64,000 bases of DNA from Persicitalea sp963803495 (GTDB lineage Bacteria > Bacteroidota > Bacteroidia > Cytophagales > Spirosomataceae). The stretch is taken from positions 1,798,001 to 1,862,000 of the forward strand of contig CAWDMP010000002.1 in the NCBI GenBank assembly GCA_963803495.1, written 5' to 3'. Below, piece by piece: positions 17,842-27,314 of this stretch. Below the pieces are notes generated by a model. It was not told where the DNA came from. It saw only the letters and a program-made list of their open reading frames with translations, and ran no database searches. A program made the translations under genes and the position numbers. Each line of letters opens with the position of its first letter. The stretch's first letter is position 1.

Positions 17842-18508
17842 TCACAACGCCCGGTTCAGAAAATCCACCATCGGTTTCACGGCGCGGTAGGTACTTAATA
17901 GTTCGGGCACCAGATTTTTCGCTTTCAACCGAGCATCGGAATAGTTGTGCTTCGTGAAGTACCCTTTCATCTTCAGGTACTCCAGCGCCGGACTTTCGTC
18001 AGAAAACCCCTTGGGCGTTCTCACGAGCGAGGCGGGCGTTTCCAGTCCGTCGGCAGAAGTACTTGCGGAACGACTCACCACCGACGATCCCTTCCCATTC
18101 TTTAAAGTTGTAGTCGATCTCCTGCCGGAATTTGTGCAAGTCGGGTGCGTCAGGGCCGTACACGCCGCCACCCGCAAAGGATGCACCGGGTTTGAGCTGG
18201 AAGTAGTAGCCTGCCTTGTTGCTCTTCCGACCGCCTTCACTGATGTACAGAAACAGGGTGCTCTTGTAAGGGTCCTTGTTTTTAGAAAACCGCACATCCC
18301 GGTAAATCCGCATGACGCACTTTTTGGGGTCCAGGTGCGCCCCCGCTACCCCTTCGTCAAACTCCGAAATCCCAGCAATAAGCTGCTGGGTAAGGTCCAG
18401 AAAATCCTTCCGGGCGGCATCGTAGTCGTCGCGGTGGGCGTCGAACCATTCTTTCTCGTTATTTTTTCGCAGGTCTTTCAGGAAATCAAGGGTGGCTTTC
18501 TGGAGCAT
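17842..18508 (-). pseudogene. DUF2461 (TIGR02453) family protein, single frameshift
   Basis: Starting at ATG 18508, the frame reads as a DUF2461 protein (DFLKDLRKNNEKEWFDAHRD, MRIYRDVRFSKNKDPYKS, GGESFRKYF). It then goes out of frame at about 18055, and the family C-terminus continues in another frame (GLETPASLVRTPKGFS, SPALEYLKMKGYF, ending LNRAL at 17842). Removing the single T that follows TTC on the minus strand restores one 220-residue protein. The family is common and of unknown function. The break is either a genuine recent mutation or a one-base sequence error. It converges on the MFS gene. Confidence 0.85.
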
Positions 18509-18771
18509 GGGGAAGGGCTTAACTTTAAAATTGAGAAGCGCAAGATTGAACAAAAATGGCAGAGCGGCAAGGGATAAATGTGCGAGCCCGTGTACTAGCC
18601 CTGGCAAAAATCAAGGGCCTGGCACGTTCCTTTTGAGGGTAGTGCCGAAGCAATAACACCCCACCGGAACGAAGGCCAACATAATCTTCGGGACCATTGA
18701 GCCGAAATACAGGCCTTTTTATTAAGTCTTTTATCAGAAGCCAGGTCCTTCTATTCCCCAAAAAGCATAAC

Positions 18772-19596
18772 ATGTACAAACTTTCCCACGCCGAAATCAT
18801 TCAAAGGATCGAGAAAGAAGTTCCTTTTGAAGCGGTTTCGGACGATTACTCCCTTGTAATCAAAATCGAGGAGTACGCACCGTACGTCTGCACGGCGGTA
18901 CACGACGGCCATCAGTTCAGGAAATCCCTCTGGGACAATTGCCTGCACACCGAGTACGAGCGCTGGTACGAAGAAGACCCTTGTACCAAAGAAATGGTCC
19001 GGTCTCACCCCATCGTCATTGCGGGCCTCGACAGCCGGTTCGAGTACGACCTGAACCGCGAACCCGAAAGGGCAATCTACGAAGATGCGTGGGGAAAAAA
19101 ATTATGGAAAAATCCCCTTCCCGAGGAAGAGCGGCGCCATAGCCTGGCCAAACACGCGGCTTTTTACGACGTGATCGATAGCTTGATGAGCAAAATTGAG
19201 GCCAAGCACGGAAAGGCCATCGTTTTCGATATGCACAGCTACAACTGGAAGCGCTGGGACCGCGAAGTACCGGCCTGGAACCTGGGTACCACCAACATCG
19301 ACAACGACCGATACGGGCACCTGGTGAATTCCTGGCGCGACAAGCTGGGTACCATGGATCTGCCGCATGGTATCAAGTCTGCTTGCGGAATCAACGACAC
19401 ATTTCAGGGAAATGGTTATCTGCTGAAACACGTTACGCAGAACTTTAAGGATACTCTGGTGCTGGCTACCGAAATATCCAAAATCTACTGCGACGAGGAA
19501 ACCGGCGTCATATACCCTGAGGTAGTGCGCTCGGCCGAAGACCACCTGAAGGTACTGATCCCAGCCCTAGTAAAAGAATTCAACGACGACGCTTGA
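18772..19596 (+). CDS. N-formylglutamate amidohydrolase-family protein
   Basis: A 274-residue protein starting at ATG 18772; an upstream in-frame TTG is unlikely. The family hydrolyses N-formyl- or related N-acyl amino acids through a zinc site. Visible motifs are a His-containing VHDGHQFR near residue 43, IAGLDSRFEYDLNR, and FDMHSYNWKR with a probable ligand His near residue 151. The usual GGxxTRHYG glycine/histidine motif appears as GNGYLLKH. The stop shares one base with the start of the next gene (TGATG), so the two are translationally coupled. Together with the following DUF1704 and ATP-grasp genes it forms a set that I recall from many bacterial genomes but whose biochemical role is not established. 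Confidence 0.85.
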   Translation: MYKLSHAEIIQRIEKEVPFEAVSDDYSLVIKIEEYAPYVCTAVHDGHQFRKSLWDNCLHTEYERWYEEDPCTKEMVRSHPIVIAGLDSRFEYDLNREPERAIYEDAWGKKLWKNPLPEEERRHSLAKHAAFYDVIDSLMSKIEAKHGKAIVFDMHSYNWKRWDREVPAWNLGTTNIDNDRYGHLVNSWRDKLGTMDLPHGIKSACGINDTFQGNGYLLKHVTQNFKDTLVLATEISKIYCDEETGVIYPEVVRSAEDHLKVLIPALVKEFNDDA

Positions 19597-21419
19597 TGAT
19601 CGAGAGAACAGCCATAGCGCGTGTGTGCGAAAGATTGACGGCGGAGCAATCGGTAAACGAAAAACTACCCGATAGAGGAGAACTTCACATCGAGAAGCTG
19701 ATGCCCTATATTTGTGTATACCGCTATGATAAGAAGAATAACTACTTCGCAGGCCTTCTGAAGACTCAGGCCTCTTATCTGATTGTCAGTGAGGACATCG
19801 ACATCATCAATCTTTTGGAAGAGGTATCGGATACGGTTTCCAAAAAACTCGATGCCTTCCTGATTCTTGAGATGTGGCCGGTACCCAAGAAGCCCCGGGC
19901 AGTATTCGAGATTTTTTGTCGGGAAGAAAAGGCCGCCGCTACTGCCCATGCCTTGAAAGAGGGCTTCGATAAAGTCAAGCGTATTTACCCCAAAACCTCC
20001 ACCAAAATTTTCAGTACCTCCGATAAGTACCCCGCGCATTTCCGCCCGGTACTGACGGACCTGCCCGGAAAGGAATCCAGCCGTTTGTCAATCGGGATTG
20101 CGGTACCGGCGCTGTACGAAAGCACGGATACCAAAGAGTATTATTCCCTTTTTTACAGAAAATTCTACACGCTTTTTTCCGAAACGATCAGAAGAGCCGC
20201 GTTCGAGTTTATCCGCGTACAGACCTCGAATCCGTTTCATCATTATTTGATGTTGGGAAAAACGCAGGTGGATCGGTTTTCTTTGCGAGCGGATAAAAAA
20301 CTAGCCAAAATAAGCAGTCGGTTGCTCTTCCTGCTGAACACGACGCCGGTCAACAGCGCGTCGGAATGGACGAAATTCAAAAAGTCCGGCTTCGAAGCAG
20401 AGCCTTCCTTCATCTACCGTTTGATCGCGCTGGACCCCGAAAAGGAAAAGCGAAAGCTATACGACATCAGGTTGGACAAAGTCGCCGACCCCACGATCGC
20501 TTACATACTACGCGAAAAGCGGCTGGAGATAGAAAAACAGCTGACCATGCTGGAAGAGCGTGGTACCGACAATTTCAGGTACGTGGGGCAGAGTGTTTAC
20601 GACAAAACGGAAGACCGGGTCGTCGATACGGCGAAGGCAATTTTGGAAAAATTCCCTCACCCGATGAAATCCCGGGAGGGCAAGAAACTAAACAGTCGGG
20701 AGTTTGCCACCTTCGCCCAGACCGAAATAGACCACTATCAAAAGAAATTCCCTACGATAAAGTTGTCCCTGGAAATTCGGGAAGACGTGGCGGGGGTTCT
20801 GGTGTCGAAGAACAAGCTACTGCTAAGCGACAAATTTACGCTGGACAAGGCCCGTTGCGACGCGCTGATCCAACACGAAATCGGTACGCATATCCTAACG
20901 TACTGCAATGGCAAAAGTCAACCGCTCCGGCAAATGTACGCGGGCTTTGCTGGCTACGACGGCTTGCAGGAGGGCATTGCGGTGCTGGCCGAGTACTTGG
21001 TCGATGGCCTGACCGTCAACCGGATGCGCATGTTGGCGGGCCGGGTACTGGCCACGGAGGCCATGATAGACGGGGCCGGTTTTATCGAGAATTTCACCGC
21101 GCTGATCGAAGACTACAATTTCCCCGAAAAGGTGGCTTACAACATCACGATGCGCATTTACCGCGGGGGCGGGCTGACCAAGGATGCAGTGTACCTGGCG
21201 GGACTGATCAACGTGATGGACTACCTCCGCGACGGTGGTGCGCTCGATATCCTGTACACCGGGAAATTCGGTATCGATCATATTGGCCTGATCGAGGAAC
21301 TCCTGCACCGCAACATACTGAAAGACCCCGTTACGCCCCAGTTTTTGGAAAGGAAATCAGTCAAAAAACGTCTGCAAAAGGTTAGGGACGGCCTGGAAGT
21401 AATCGACCTGCTGGACTGA
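19596..21419 (+). CDS. DUF1704 (QEGLA-motif, MATCAP-like) putative metallocarboxypeptidase
   Basis: A 607-residue protein starting at ATG 19596, one base overlapping the upstream stop. The C-terminal domain has the gluzincin-like site H427-E-I-G-T-H432 followed by the signature Q458-E459-G-I-A (QEGLA motif), where the two histidines and Glu459 would bind zinc. The same fold is found in the eukaryotic MATCAP tubulin tyrosine carboxypeptidase. Bacterial members are annotated as flavohaemoglobin expression-modulating QEGLA proteins. The N-terminal half is mainly alpha/beta with charged linkers and no signal peptide, so it is cytoplasmic. By context it may trim a peptide or amino-acid tail acted on by the neighbouring ATP-grasp ligase. 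That link is an inference. Confidence 0.9.
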   Translation: MIERTAIARVCERLTAEQSVNEKLPDRGELHIEKLMPYICVYRYDKKNNYFAGLLKTQASYLIVSEDIDIINLLEEVSDTVSKKLDAFLILEMWPVPKKPRAVFEIFCREEKAAATAHALKEGFDKVKRIYPKTSTKIFSTSDKYPAHFRPVLTDLPGKESSRLSIGIAVPALYESTDTKEYYSLFYRKFYTLFSETIRRAAFEFIRVQTSNPFHHYLMLGKTQVDRFSLRADKKLAKISSRLLFLLNTTPVNSASEWTKFKKSGFEAEPSFIYRLIALDPEKEKRKLYDIRLDKVADPTIAYILREKRLEIEKQLTMLEERGTDNFRYVGQSVYDKTEDRVVDTAKAILEKFPHPMKSREGKKLNSREFATFAQTEIDHYQKKFPTIKLSLEIREDVAGVLVSKNKLLLSDKFTLDKARCDALIQHEIGTHILTYCNGKSQPLRQMYAGFAGYDGLQEGIAVLAEYLVDGLTVNRMRMLAGRVLATEAMIDGAGFIENFTALIEDYNFPEKVAYNITMRIYRGGGLTKDAVYLAGLINVMDYLRDGGALDILYTGKFGIDHIGLIEELLHRNILKDPVTPQFLERKSVKKRLQKVRDGLEVIDLLD

Positions 21420-21507
21420 ACGTTCGAAGGAATTACCGGCATTTTTCGATCGATGATTAGTACTATACTTTTTACCATAAATTCACAGTTAACCAAAAAA
21501 CAGGATC

Positions 21508-22548
21508 ATGAAGATAGCTTTTGTAATCAACGATCATAGTACTGAAAAGTCAAGTTTTACCACGCCCGGTTTGGGCTTTGCCGCCTACAAACGCGGACAC
21601 GAAGTCTTTTTCATCGGGATCGGTGAGTTGGCTTACGGGGCGGGCGGACACTTCAAGTCGCGCTGCAAAACGATAAAGAAGGGTGAATTCAAGACCCAGG
21701 AAGACTACTTCGATGCCGTGGAGAAGGAAGAGTTCAGCAGAGTAGGTTCCGAAGATCTGGACGTGTTGTTTCTTCGAAACGACCCTTCTGACGAGATAAA
21801 CAAGCGCGATTGGGCGCAAAATGCGGCCTTTATCTTTGGCGGAATTGCCGTCGATGACCGGGTGCTTGTAATCAATCACCCTAGTTCGCTGGCGAGTGCC
21901 GTCAACAAGATGTACTTCCAGCACTTTCCCGAAGTATTGCGTCCGCAGACGATCATTTCGCGGGATAAAAAGGAGATTAAAGATTTCTTTAAGGCCCAGA
22001 AAGAGCGCATGATCTTGAAGCCACTGCAAGGTTCAGGCGGTCAGGGAGTGTTCATGATGGACAAGTCCAATGCCAAGAACCTTTCGCAGACGATCGACGC
22101 CATCTGCCGGGATGGGTACGTGATCGCCCAGGAGTACCTCGAAGAAGCCAAGGGCGGTGACACGCGCCTATTCCTGATGAACGGCGAGCCCTTGCAAGCC
22201 GATGGCAAGTATGCCATGATGAAAAGGGTGAACGCCAAGGGCGATATACGGAGTAATATCAGCGCGGGCGGCAGCGTCCAAAAGGCAGAAATGACGGATC
22301 AGATTCGCGAGCTGGCCGAAATTGTACGCCCCAAACTCGTGCAGGACGGGATGTTCCTGGTAGGAATCGACATCGTGGGCGATAAGCTCATGGAAATCAA
22401 CGTTTTCAGCCCCGGTGGCCTCAACGTCATGGGACGCCTCTACGAAGCGGACTTTGCCACCGAAGTGATCAAGTCGATCGAGCGGAAAGTACACTACCGC
22501 GAGATTTACTCGAAGAGCCTGTTCAATAGTCAGTTGGCTACTTTGTAA
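21508..22548 (+). CDS. Glutathione synthetase-like ATP-grasp ligase
   Basis: A 346-residue cytoplasmic protein. The N-terminal part (MKIAFVINDH, DVLFLRNDP) and the ATP-grasp core (MILKPLQGSGGQGVFMM with the ATP Lys at about 171, VIAQEYLEEAKGGDTRLFLMNG, and LVGIDIVGDKLMEINVFSPGG with the metal ligands) resemble prokaryotic glutathione synthetase. These enzymes join a carboxylate to an amine using ATP. A gamma-glutamylcysteine ligase gene is not seen nearby, so true glutathione synthesis is not proven. It lies 88 bp after the DUF1704 gene in the same direction and is followed by a strong terminator hairpin, marking the end of the trio operon. Confidence 0.88.
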   Translation: MKIAFVINDHSTEKSSFTTPGLGFAAYKRGHEVFFIGIGELAYGAGGHFKSRCKTIKKGEFKTQEDYFDAVEKEEFSRVGSEDLDVLFLRNDPSDEINKRDWAQNAAFIFGGIAVDDRVLVINHPSSLASAVNKMYFQHFPEVLRPQTIISRDKKEIKDFFKAQKERMILKPLQGSGGQGVFMMDKSNAKNLSQTIDAICRDGYVIAQEYLEEAKGGDTRLFLMNGEPLQADGKYAMMKRVNAKGDIRSNISAGGSVQKAEMTDQIRELAEIVRPKLVQDGMFLVGIDIVGDKLMEINVFSPGGLNVMGRLYEADFATEVIKSIERKVHYREIYSKSLFNSQLATL

Positions 22549-22596
22549 GGAACATCTGAGATAGCGATACCTCTGTACATCGCCTTATCTAAATAG

Positions 22597-22664
22597 AAGC
22601 TACCTGCTCAGTTGATTTAGTAAGCGATACTTCGCTCTGGGTCAACTGAGTGGGTGGCTTTTTA
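22597..22664 (+). terminator. Rho-independent terminator after the ATP-grasp gene
   Basis: An inverted repeat with outer arms AAGCTACC and GGGTGGCTT and inner arms CTCAGTTGA and TCAACTGAG, followed by TTTTT. It ends the 18.8-22.5 kb operon and could also stop the convergent CPBP gene. Confidence 0.8.
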
Positions 22665-22674
22665 TTTGTCCTGT

Positions 22675-23322
22675 CTAAAATACCAAAGTCCATCCAACTA
22701 CCAGGGCATTGTATGCCATGTGGAACAAAACGGCATGGCGAAACGAAATGGATAAACGAATGACGGTCAAGGCCACGCCAGCAAAAAGCTGCGGAAGAAA
22801 GAGAAGCAACACGACCCACAAAGGAAGTTGCTGCACATCTGCCATCTCATAATTGGTAAGATGGATAGCCCCAAAAAGTGCGATAGAGAACAGGATAAGT
22901 ATCGGGCTAATCGTCTTTCTGCCGGGGAGGTAGTTTTGATAAAGGACCACCAAGATGGTATAGATAATAACGGAGTAAAGAAACAAAGGCATCTCCCAAA
23001 AAATAGCCGCAGTAATTAACAGAAGGAAGATACTCCACCCATAAAATCTGCTTTTCCGTAAAGGAAGACGGAAGATTAACTCTTCAAACGGCGGTGCGAT
23101 CAGTATGACTGCCGCTGTAACGAATACGGGATCTGACTCCATATATTTGCGAAAATTGGTCTCCGGGAGTATTATGTCGAAATAGTCGATTAAGACATCA
23201 CACACGATCGAAAAAATCAAGCTTAAAGCAAGCCATGAAAGAAAGAGAAAGCTGCGCGGCCAAGCGGTTGCCAGACGCTTGCCTGCTTGTATTAGTGAAT
23301 TCATATTAGCTCCAAATTTCAT
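22675..23322 (-). CDS. CPBP-family intramembrane metalloprotease
   Basis: A 215-residue protein with about six membrane segments. The first motif is E80-E81-x-x-x-R85 (PFEELIFR), the second is FGAIHLTNY and the third is HMAYNALV, which together supply the glutamate, histidine and asparagine of the CAAX/Abi (CPBP) protease family. Bacterial members act in membrane proteolysis or immunity-like functions; the substrate here is unknown. ATG 23322 overlaps the stop of the SNF2 helicase gene by 4 bp (ATGA), so it is translated with it; a second ATG at 23304 is an alternative start. Confidence 0.85.
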   Translation of the reverse strand: MKFGANMNSLIQAGKRLATAWPRSFLFLSWLALSLIFSIVCDVLIDYFDIILPETNFRKYMESDPVFVTAAVILIAPPFEELIFRLPLRKSRFYGWSIFLLLITAAIFWEMPLFLYSVIIYTILVVLYQNYLPGRKTISPILILFSIALFGAIHLTNYEMADVQQLPLWVVLLLFLPQLFAGVALTVIRLSISFRHAVLFHMAYNALVVGWTLVF

Positions 23323-24806
23323 TTTTTTACTAATCCCAGCAGCCCCTCCTTTCCCAACGACTTAAAGAGCCCGTCCCCTTCCGCGATCAAATCGCCCGCT
23401 AGTTTGGCTTTGTTTTGCTGCATCACCATGATTTTTTCTTCTACGGTATCAGGGCAGATGAGACGGACGGCGATGACGTTTTTTTGCTGGCCGATGCGGT
23501 GGCTGCGGTCGATGGCCTGGTTTTCGACGGCGGGATTCCACCATGGGTCCACGATGAATACGTAGTCGGCGGCGGTGAGGTTGAGGCCCGTGCCGCCCGC
23601 TTTGAGGCTGATCAGGAACACGCGCGTGGCGTCGTCTTGCTGGAACTGGTGGATGGCCTCGGGACGGTCACGGGTACTACCGGTGAGGTAGGTGTACTTG
23701 ATTTTGTCGCGATTCAGTTCTTTTTTGATGAGGTCGAGCATCGAGACGAATTGCGAGAACACCAGTACCTTGTGATTGGGCGTGAGCGTGCGGAGTTGCT
23801 CCATCAGTTGGTCGATTTTGGCCGAGGCATCGCCGTAGAGTTTTTCGTCTTTGATGAGCAATGGAGAGTTGCAGATTTGGCGGAGCTTTGTAATGCCGCG
23901 CAGCACGTGCATGCCGTTTTTTTGAATTTCTTCCTCCTTTTCCGACGAAATATAGTCACGGAATTCGCGTTCGTAGGAGTCGTACACTTTGCGCTGCGCT
24001 TCGCCCATTTCGCAATACATGATCACCTCGGTCTTCTCGGGTAGCTCCGCCGCGACCTCCTTCTTGGTGCGTCGCAACACGAACGGACTGATGAGCACCT
24101 GTAAGCGCTCGGCCGCGCGCTTTTCCTTGAAACGGTCGATGGGAATGGCGTGGGTGTTCCTAAAATAGGTTCGGCTCCCCAGCAAACCCGGACAGGCGAA
24201 CGACAGTTGGGCATAGATATCGAAAGTGTTGTTCTCGATGGGGGTGCCCGAAATCACGATGCGGTTGCGGGCCTGCAACAGCCGCGCGGCTTTGTAGCGC
24301 TGCGACGCTATGTTCTTGATGTTTTGAGATTCATCCAGAAAAACGTAATTGAACGCGTACTTTTTCAAGAAAACAATATCCGAAATCAAAGTACCGTAGG
24401 TGGTAATGATAAGTTCGTGCGCATCGAAACGGCCCGCGTTCTTGGCGCGGCCGGTACCGTGCAGCACGCATACTTTCAGCGAAGGCGCGAACTTCCCGAT
24501 CTCTTCCTGCCAGTTGTGAATCAGCGAGGTAGGTACCACCAGCAGATTCACATTTTTCTCTTTTTTCTTTCTTAATAAAAGAATAAAAGCAAGGATCTGT
24601 ACCGTCTTACCTAACCCCATATCGTCGGCCAGGCAACCACCGAAGCCGAAATCGTCCAGGAAGTTGAGCCAACTCAACCCCTGCCGCTGGTAGGGGCGTA
24701 GCGTAACTTGCAGGTCCGCTGGAATCGCGACGGGTTCGATGGCGTCGAAGTCGGCCAGCTTGGTGCGGTAGTTATCTATTTCCATCTGCGCGGCCTCGTC
24801 CAGCAT
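23319..24806 (-). CDS. SNF2/Swi2 helicase, intact C-terminal ATPase part of a frameshifted gene
   Basis: A 495-residue frame holding the full double RecA-like motor: motif I GLGKT, the Ia region, motif II DESQ (in place of DEAH), motif III SGTPIEN, and C-terminal motifs with GTGLNLTAAD and AIDRSHRIGQ. It belongs to the bacterial RapA/SNF2 family of DNA-dependent ATPases that remodel nucleic-acid protein complexes. It is preceded without a gap by about 1.4 kb that encodes the N-terminal half in several frames, so this frame probably begins as the tail of one protein of about 960 residues. An internal start near 24806 would give only the motor. The CPBP gene follows with a 4-bp overlap. Confidence 0.9.
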   Translation of the reverse strand: MLDEAAQMEIDNYRTKLADFDAIEPVAIPADLQVTLRPYQRQGLSWLNFLDDFGFGGCLADDMGLGKTVQILAFILLLRKKKEKNVNLLVVPTSLIHNWQEEIGKFAPSLKVCVLHGTGRAKNAGRFDAHELIITTYGTLISDIVFLKKYAFNYVFLDESQNIKNIASQRYKAARLLQARNRIVISGTPIENNTFDIYAQLSFACPGLLGSRTYFRNTHAIPIDRFKEKRAAERLQVLISPFVLRRTKKEVAAELPEKTEVIMYCEMGEAQRKVYDSYEREFRDYISSEKEEEIQKNGMHVLRGITKLRQICNSPLLIKDEKLYGDASAKIDQLMEQLRTLTPNHKVLVFSQFVSMLDLIKKELNRDKIKYTYLTGSTRDRPEAIHQFQQDDATRVFLISLKAGGTGLNLTAADYVFIVDPWWNPAVENQAIDRSHRIGQQKNVIAVRLICPDTVEEKIMVMQQNKAKLAGDLIAEGDGLFKSLGKEGLLGLVKK

Positions 24807-26176
24807 GGCGGCGTCGAAGAGTTCCGAAACAGTGCGGTACCTGAATCTTGGAAATTTGGATCACCTCATCGTCATCGGCGATTTGTCCCGCGTTGAAATA
24901 GTCGGCTAATTTGTGAAGCCATTCTTCGGGGATGAGGCCTTGGGTACCATCGTCCAGCAGTACGAACTTGCTCTGATTCTTGATGGACTTGTGGAGCTGT
25001 TTCAGCGATGCTTTCTTCCGACCAAAACGTACTTTGACCAACGCATTGAACCAGTTGAGGCCACTGGCTACCTGAATGTTGACCCTGGCTTTGTGCGCAT
25101 TGAGCGTGTTCCCCTTCAATTCGCTGAAACCAAGAACTTCGATTCCCTGCCCCCGCCAGATTTCGAACGCATCCAGAAACCAATCAGCGTCCAAAAAGCG
25201 CTTGCGGTGCAGGTAGAAATACAGCAACGGGTTCTCCATCTGTTCCAGAAAATCGGGTGCTGACCGATGAGCAGCACGATAAACGCGTCCTCGGCTTGCG
25301 CATCACGTGGAATGCCGAAGCAGTTCAGCCCCGCTTGTCCTGCCCGAATATCTGCCGCTTAGTCAGTACCGGAATCTCGATTTCGCCGTAGCGCATCACG
25401 GGATTGATGAGGACATGGTCGCCCAGGTCGGACAGGTAGATGATTGTTTCGGGTACCTCGTCGAAGCCACCGCTTTTGCGTTGCGCTTTGGTACCGGGCT
25501 TCAGGTACTCATGCCTTCACCGATACGTGGGTTTCCAGGTCGGGGAGTACGTTCAGTTGAAATTCCAGAAAGTCGTCCGGCAGTAGCAGTAGCGGCTGAC
25601 TTTGTTTTTGAAAGTAGGCCGCGGCATCCAGGACGGGCGGCTTGTCGCACAGATACCAGGCGTCGTCGAAGACGATGAAATGCCCAAAACGCAAGCTCAC
25701 GCGCGACAGCGGACAAAAGGCGCCATCGAGCGTCAGGTCGCTTTGGATGTGATAGTGTTTTTCACCCAGGCTGATGTGCACCTTCACAGTCGACCACGGG
25801 CCGACTCATCGTGATCGGCGAGAGCGAGCGGACGAAAGGTTTGTCCGATACCTGGGCGTCGTGGTAGTAGATCGAATAGTCAAATGGATTTTGAATCAAA
25901 GATTTGAGCGCTTCGGTGTCGGCGGGAGATTTTTCGTAGACCGCCTGAAACTTGGCCAGGGCGGCGTAGAATTTCAAGCCGTCGGGATCAGGCGTATCCC
26001 ACAGCAAATCCAGCGGATTGACGGGGACGAACGGGCCCCGCAATTCGCCTTCCGGGCCCGGGTGCATAGTCGACCAGCTGGGCGTTGAAAAGATCGTAGT
26101 ACTTGTGTCTGCCTACGACAAGAATACGCCGCCGGGGTGCATCCTCGTCGCCCGTTTCTGGTGGCTTTCTGGCCAC
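24807..26176 (-). pseudogene. N-terminal half of the SNF2 helicase, broken by about six single-base frameshifts
   Basis: Starting at about GTG 26176, the reading can be followed through three frames: RRRILVVGRHKYYDLFNAQLVDYAPGP, then GELRGPFVPVNPLDLLWDT, KVHISLGEKHYHIQSDLTLDG, HEYLKPGTKAQ, RGLNCFGIP and LLYFYLHRKRFLDADWF. Frame changes fall near 26045, 25790, 25505, 25330, 25255 and 24845. Each is explained by one extra or missing G or C, while no nonsense codon lies in the correct frame between them. The region corresponds to the SNF2-associated N-terminal domain, and at 24845 it joins the intact motor. Either six recent mutations or local sequence errors have occurred; the pattern favours error. 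Confidence 0.75.
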
Positions 26177-26225
26177 AAGGTACCGCAACAACGCGGCGCT
26201 TTCTTCTGATTTGTTGGGGCCAAGA

Positions 26226-27080
26226 CTACCTGATATCACCAATTTCTCCCTGACTGAGGTCGCCGGTTTCGTAGCCTTTTTTGAACCAATACATGCGCTG
26301 CTGTGAACTGCCGTGCGTAAACGCATCCGGCACCACATAGCCCTGCGATTGCTTTTGCAGCTTATCGTCGCCGATAGCGTTGGCGGCCGTTAAGGCCTCT
26401 TCTATGTCGCCGGGTTCGAGGACACTGCGGTTTTGCGCGTCGCGCGCGTTGTGGGCCCATACGCCCGCCAGAAAATCGGCCTGAAGTTCCAGTTTGACCG
26501 ATAGCTTATTGTAGTCGGCTTCGCTCAGCCGCCGCCGCTGCTGCTGAATCTGGTCGGTGATGCCCATCAGGTTCTGCACGTGGTGACCTACTTCGTGCGC
26601 TACTACGTAGGCTACCGCAAAATCGCCGGGCGCCTTGAAACGTCTGCGCAGCTGATCGCAGAATTCCAGGTCGATGTACACTTTTTGATCCGCCGGACAA
26701 TAGAACGGCCCCATCGCCGCCGAAGCACTGCCGCAGGCCCCCTGCGTGACATTGTCGAATATCTGCAAACGCGGGGGCTGATAGCGCGCTCCGTTCTGAG
26801 CGTAGATCCGGCCCCACACATCCTCGGTACTACCCAAAACAGTCGACACGAAATCGGCCATCTGATCGTCAGCCCGCGGGCCCGCCTGGCGGGGGCCTAC
26901 CTGCTGCTGGGTCTGGGTGCCCTGGATGTTGGACATGATTTCGTTGGGGTCTTGCCCGGTCAATAGCCCCAGTACCACCACGATGACGACGCCAATGCCG
27001 CCAATGGCTACCTTGCCACCGCCCGACATGCCCCGGCGGTCTTCCACGTTACTGCTTCTTCTTAAATCCTGCCAACGCAT
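26226..27080 (-). CDS. Neutral zinc metallopeptidase (YpfJ type, PF04228)
   Basis: A 284-residue protein with one N-terminal membrane segment (residues about 25-40) after a basic start, so the bulk faces outward. The zinc site is H162-E163-V-G-H-H in AHEVGHHVQN. The family pattern QIFDNVTQGACGSASAAMGPFYCP and the C-terminal THGSSQQRMYWFKKGY are clear. Its natural substrate is not established. It is transcribed in the same direction as the SNF2 gene, 50 bp upstream of that gene's start. The 234 bp to the divergent ilvE hold AT-rich DNA with no gene. Confidence 0.93.
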   Translation of the reverse strand: MRWQDLRRSSNVEDRRGMSGGGKVAIGGIGVVIVVVLGLLTGQDPNEIMSNIQGTQTQQQVGPRQAGPRADDQMADFVSTVLGSTEDVWGRIYAQNGARYQPPRLQIFDNVTQGACGSASAAMGPFYCPADQKVYIDLEFCDQLRRRFKAPGDFAVAYVVAHEVGHHVQNLMGITDQIQQQRRRLSEADYNKLSVKLELQADFLAGVWAHNARDAQNRSVLEPGDIEEALTAANAIGDDKLQKQSQGYVVPDAFTHGSSQQRMYWFKKGYETGDLSQGEIGDIR

Positions 27081-27314
27081 AGTATGTAAATTTTAGTGAT
27101 CGATTCTTACTTAGAAAAATTGTTCCAGGAATAGCATTACCGGATTTCAAAAATAGTAATTTCTGATTATTCACTCCGCATTACTTTCAATTGTCATGCT
27201 AAGATTATTTTGAAATAATTATTGGATAATCTCTAAATTGCACTCCCAACTACTAACCAGATGACGGAATAACGGGCGTTGTTCATTATTCATCATCCAT
27301 TATTCATTGAGAAA

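Noticed and set aside
27180..27314. Possible word-repeat inverted repeat before ilvE
   Set aside because: ATTCATTATTCATC-type words are present on one side, but I found no convincing opposite arm.
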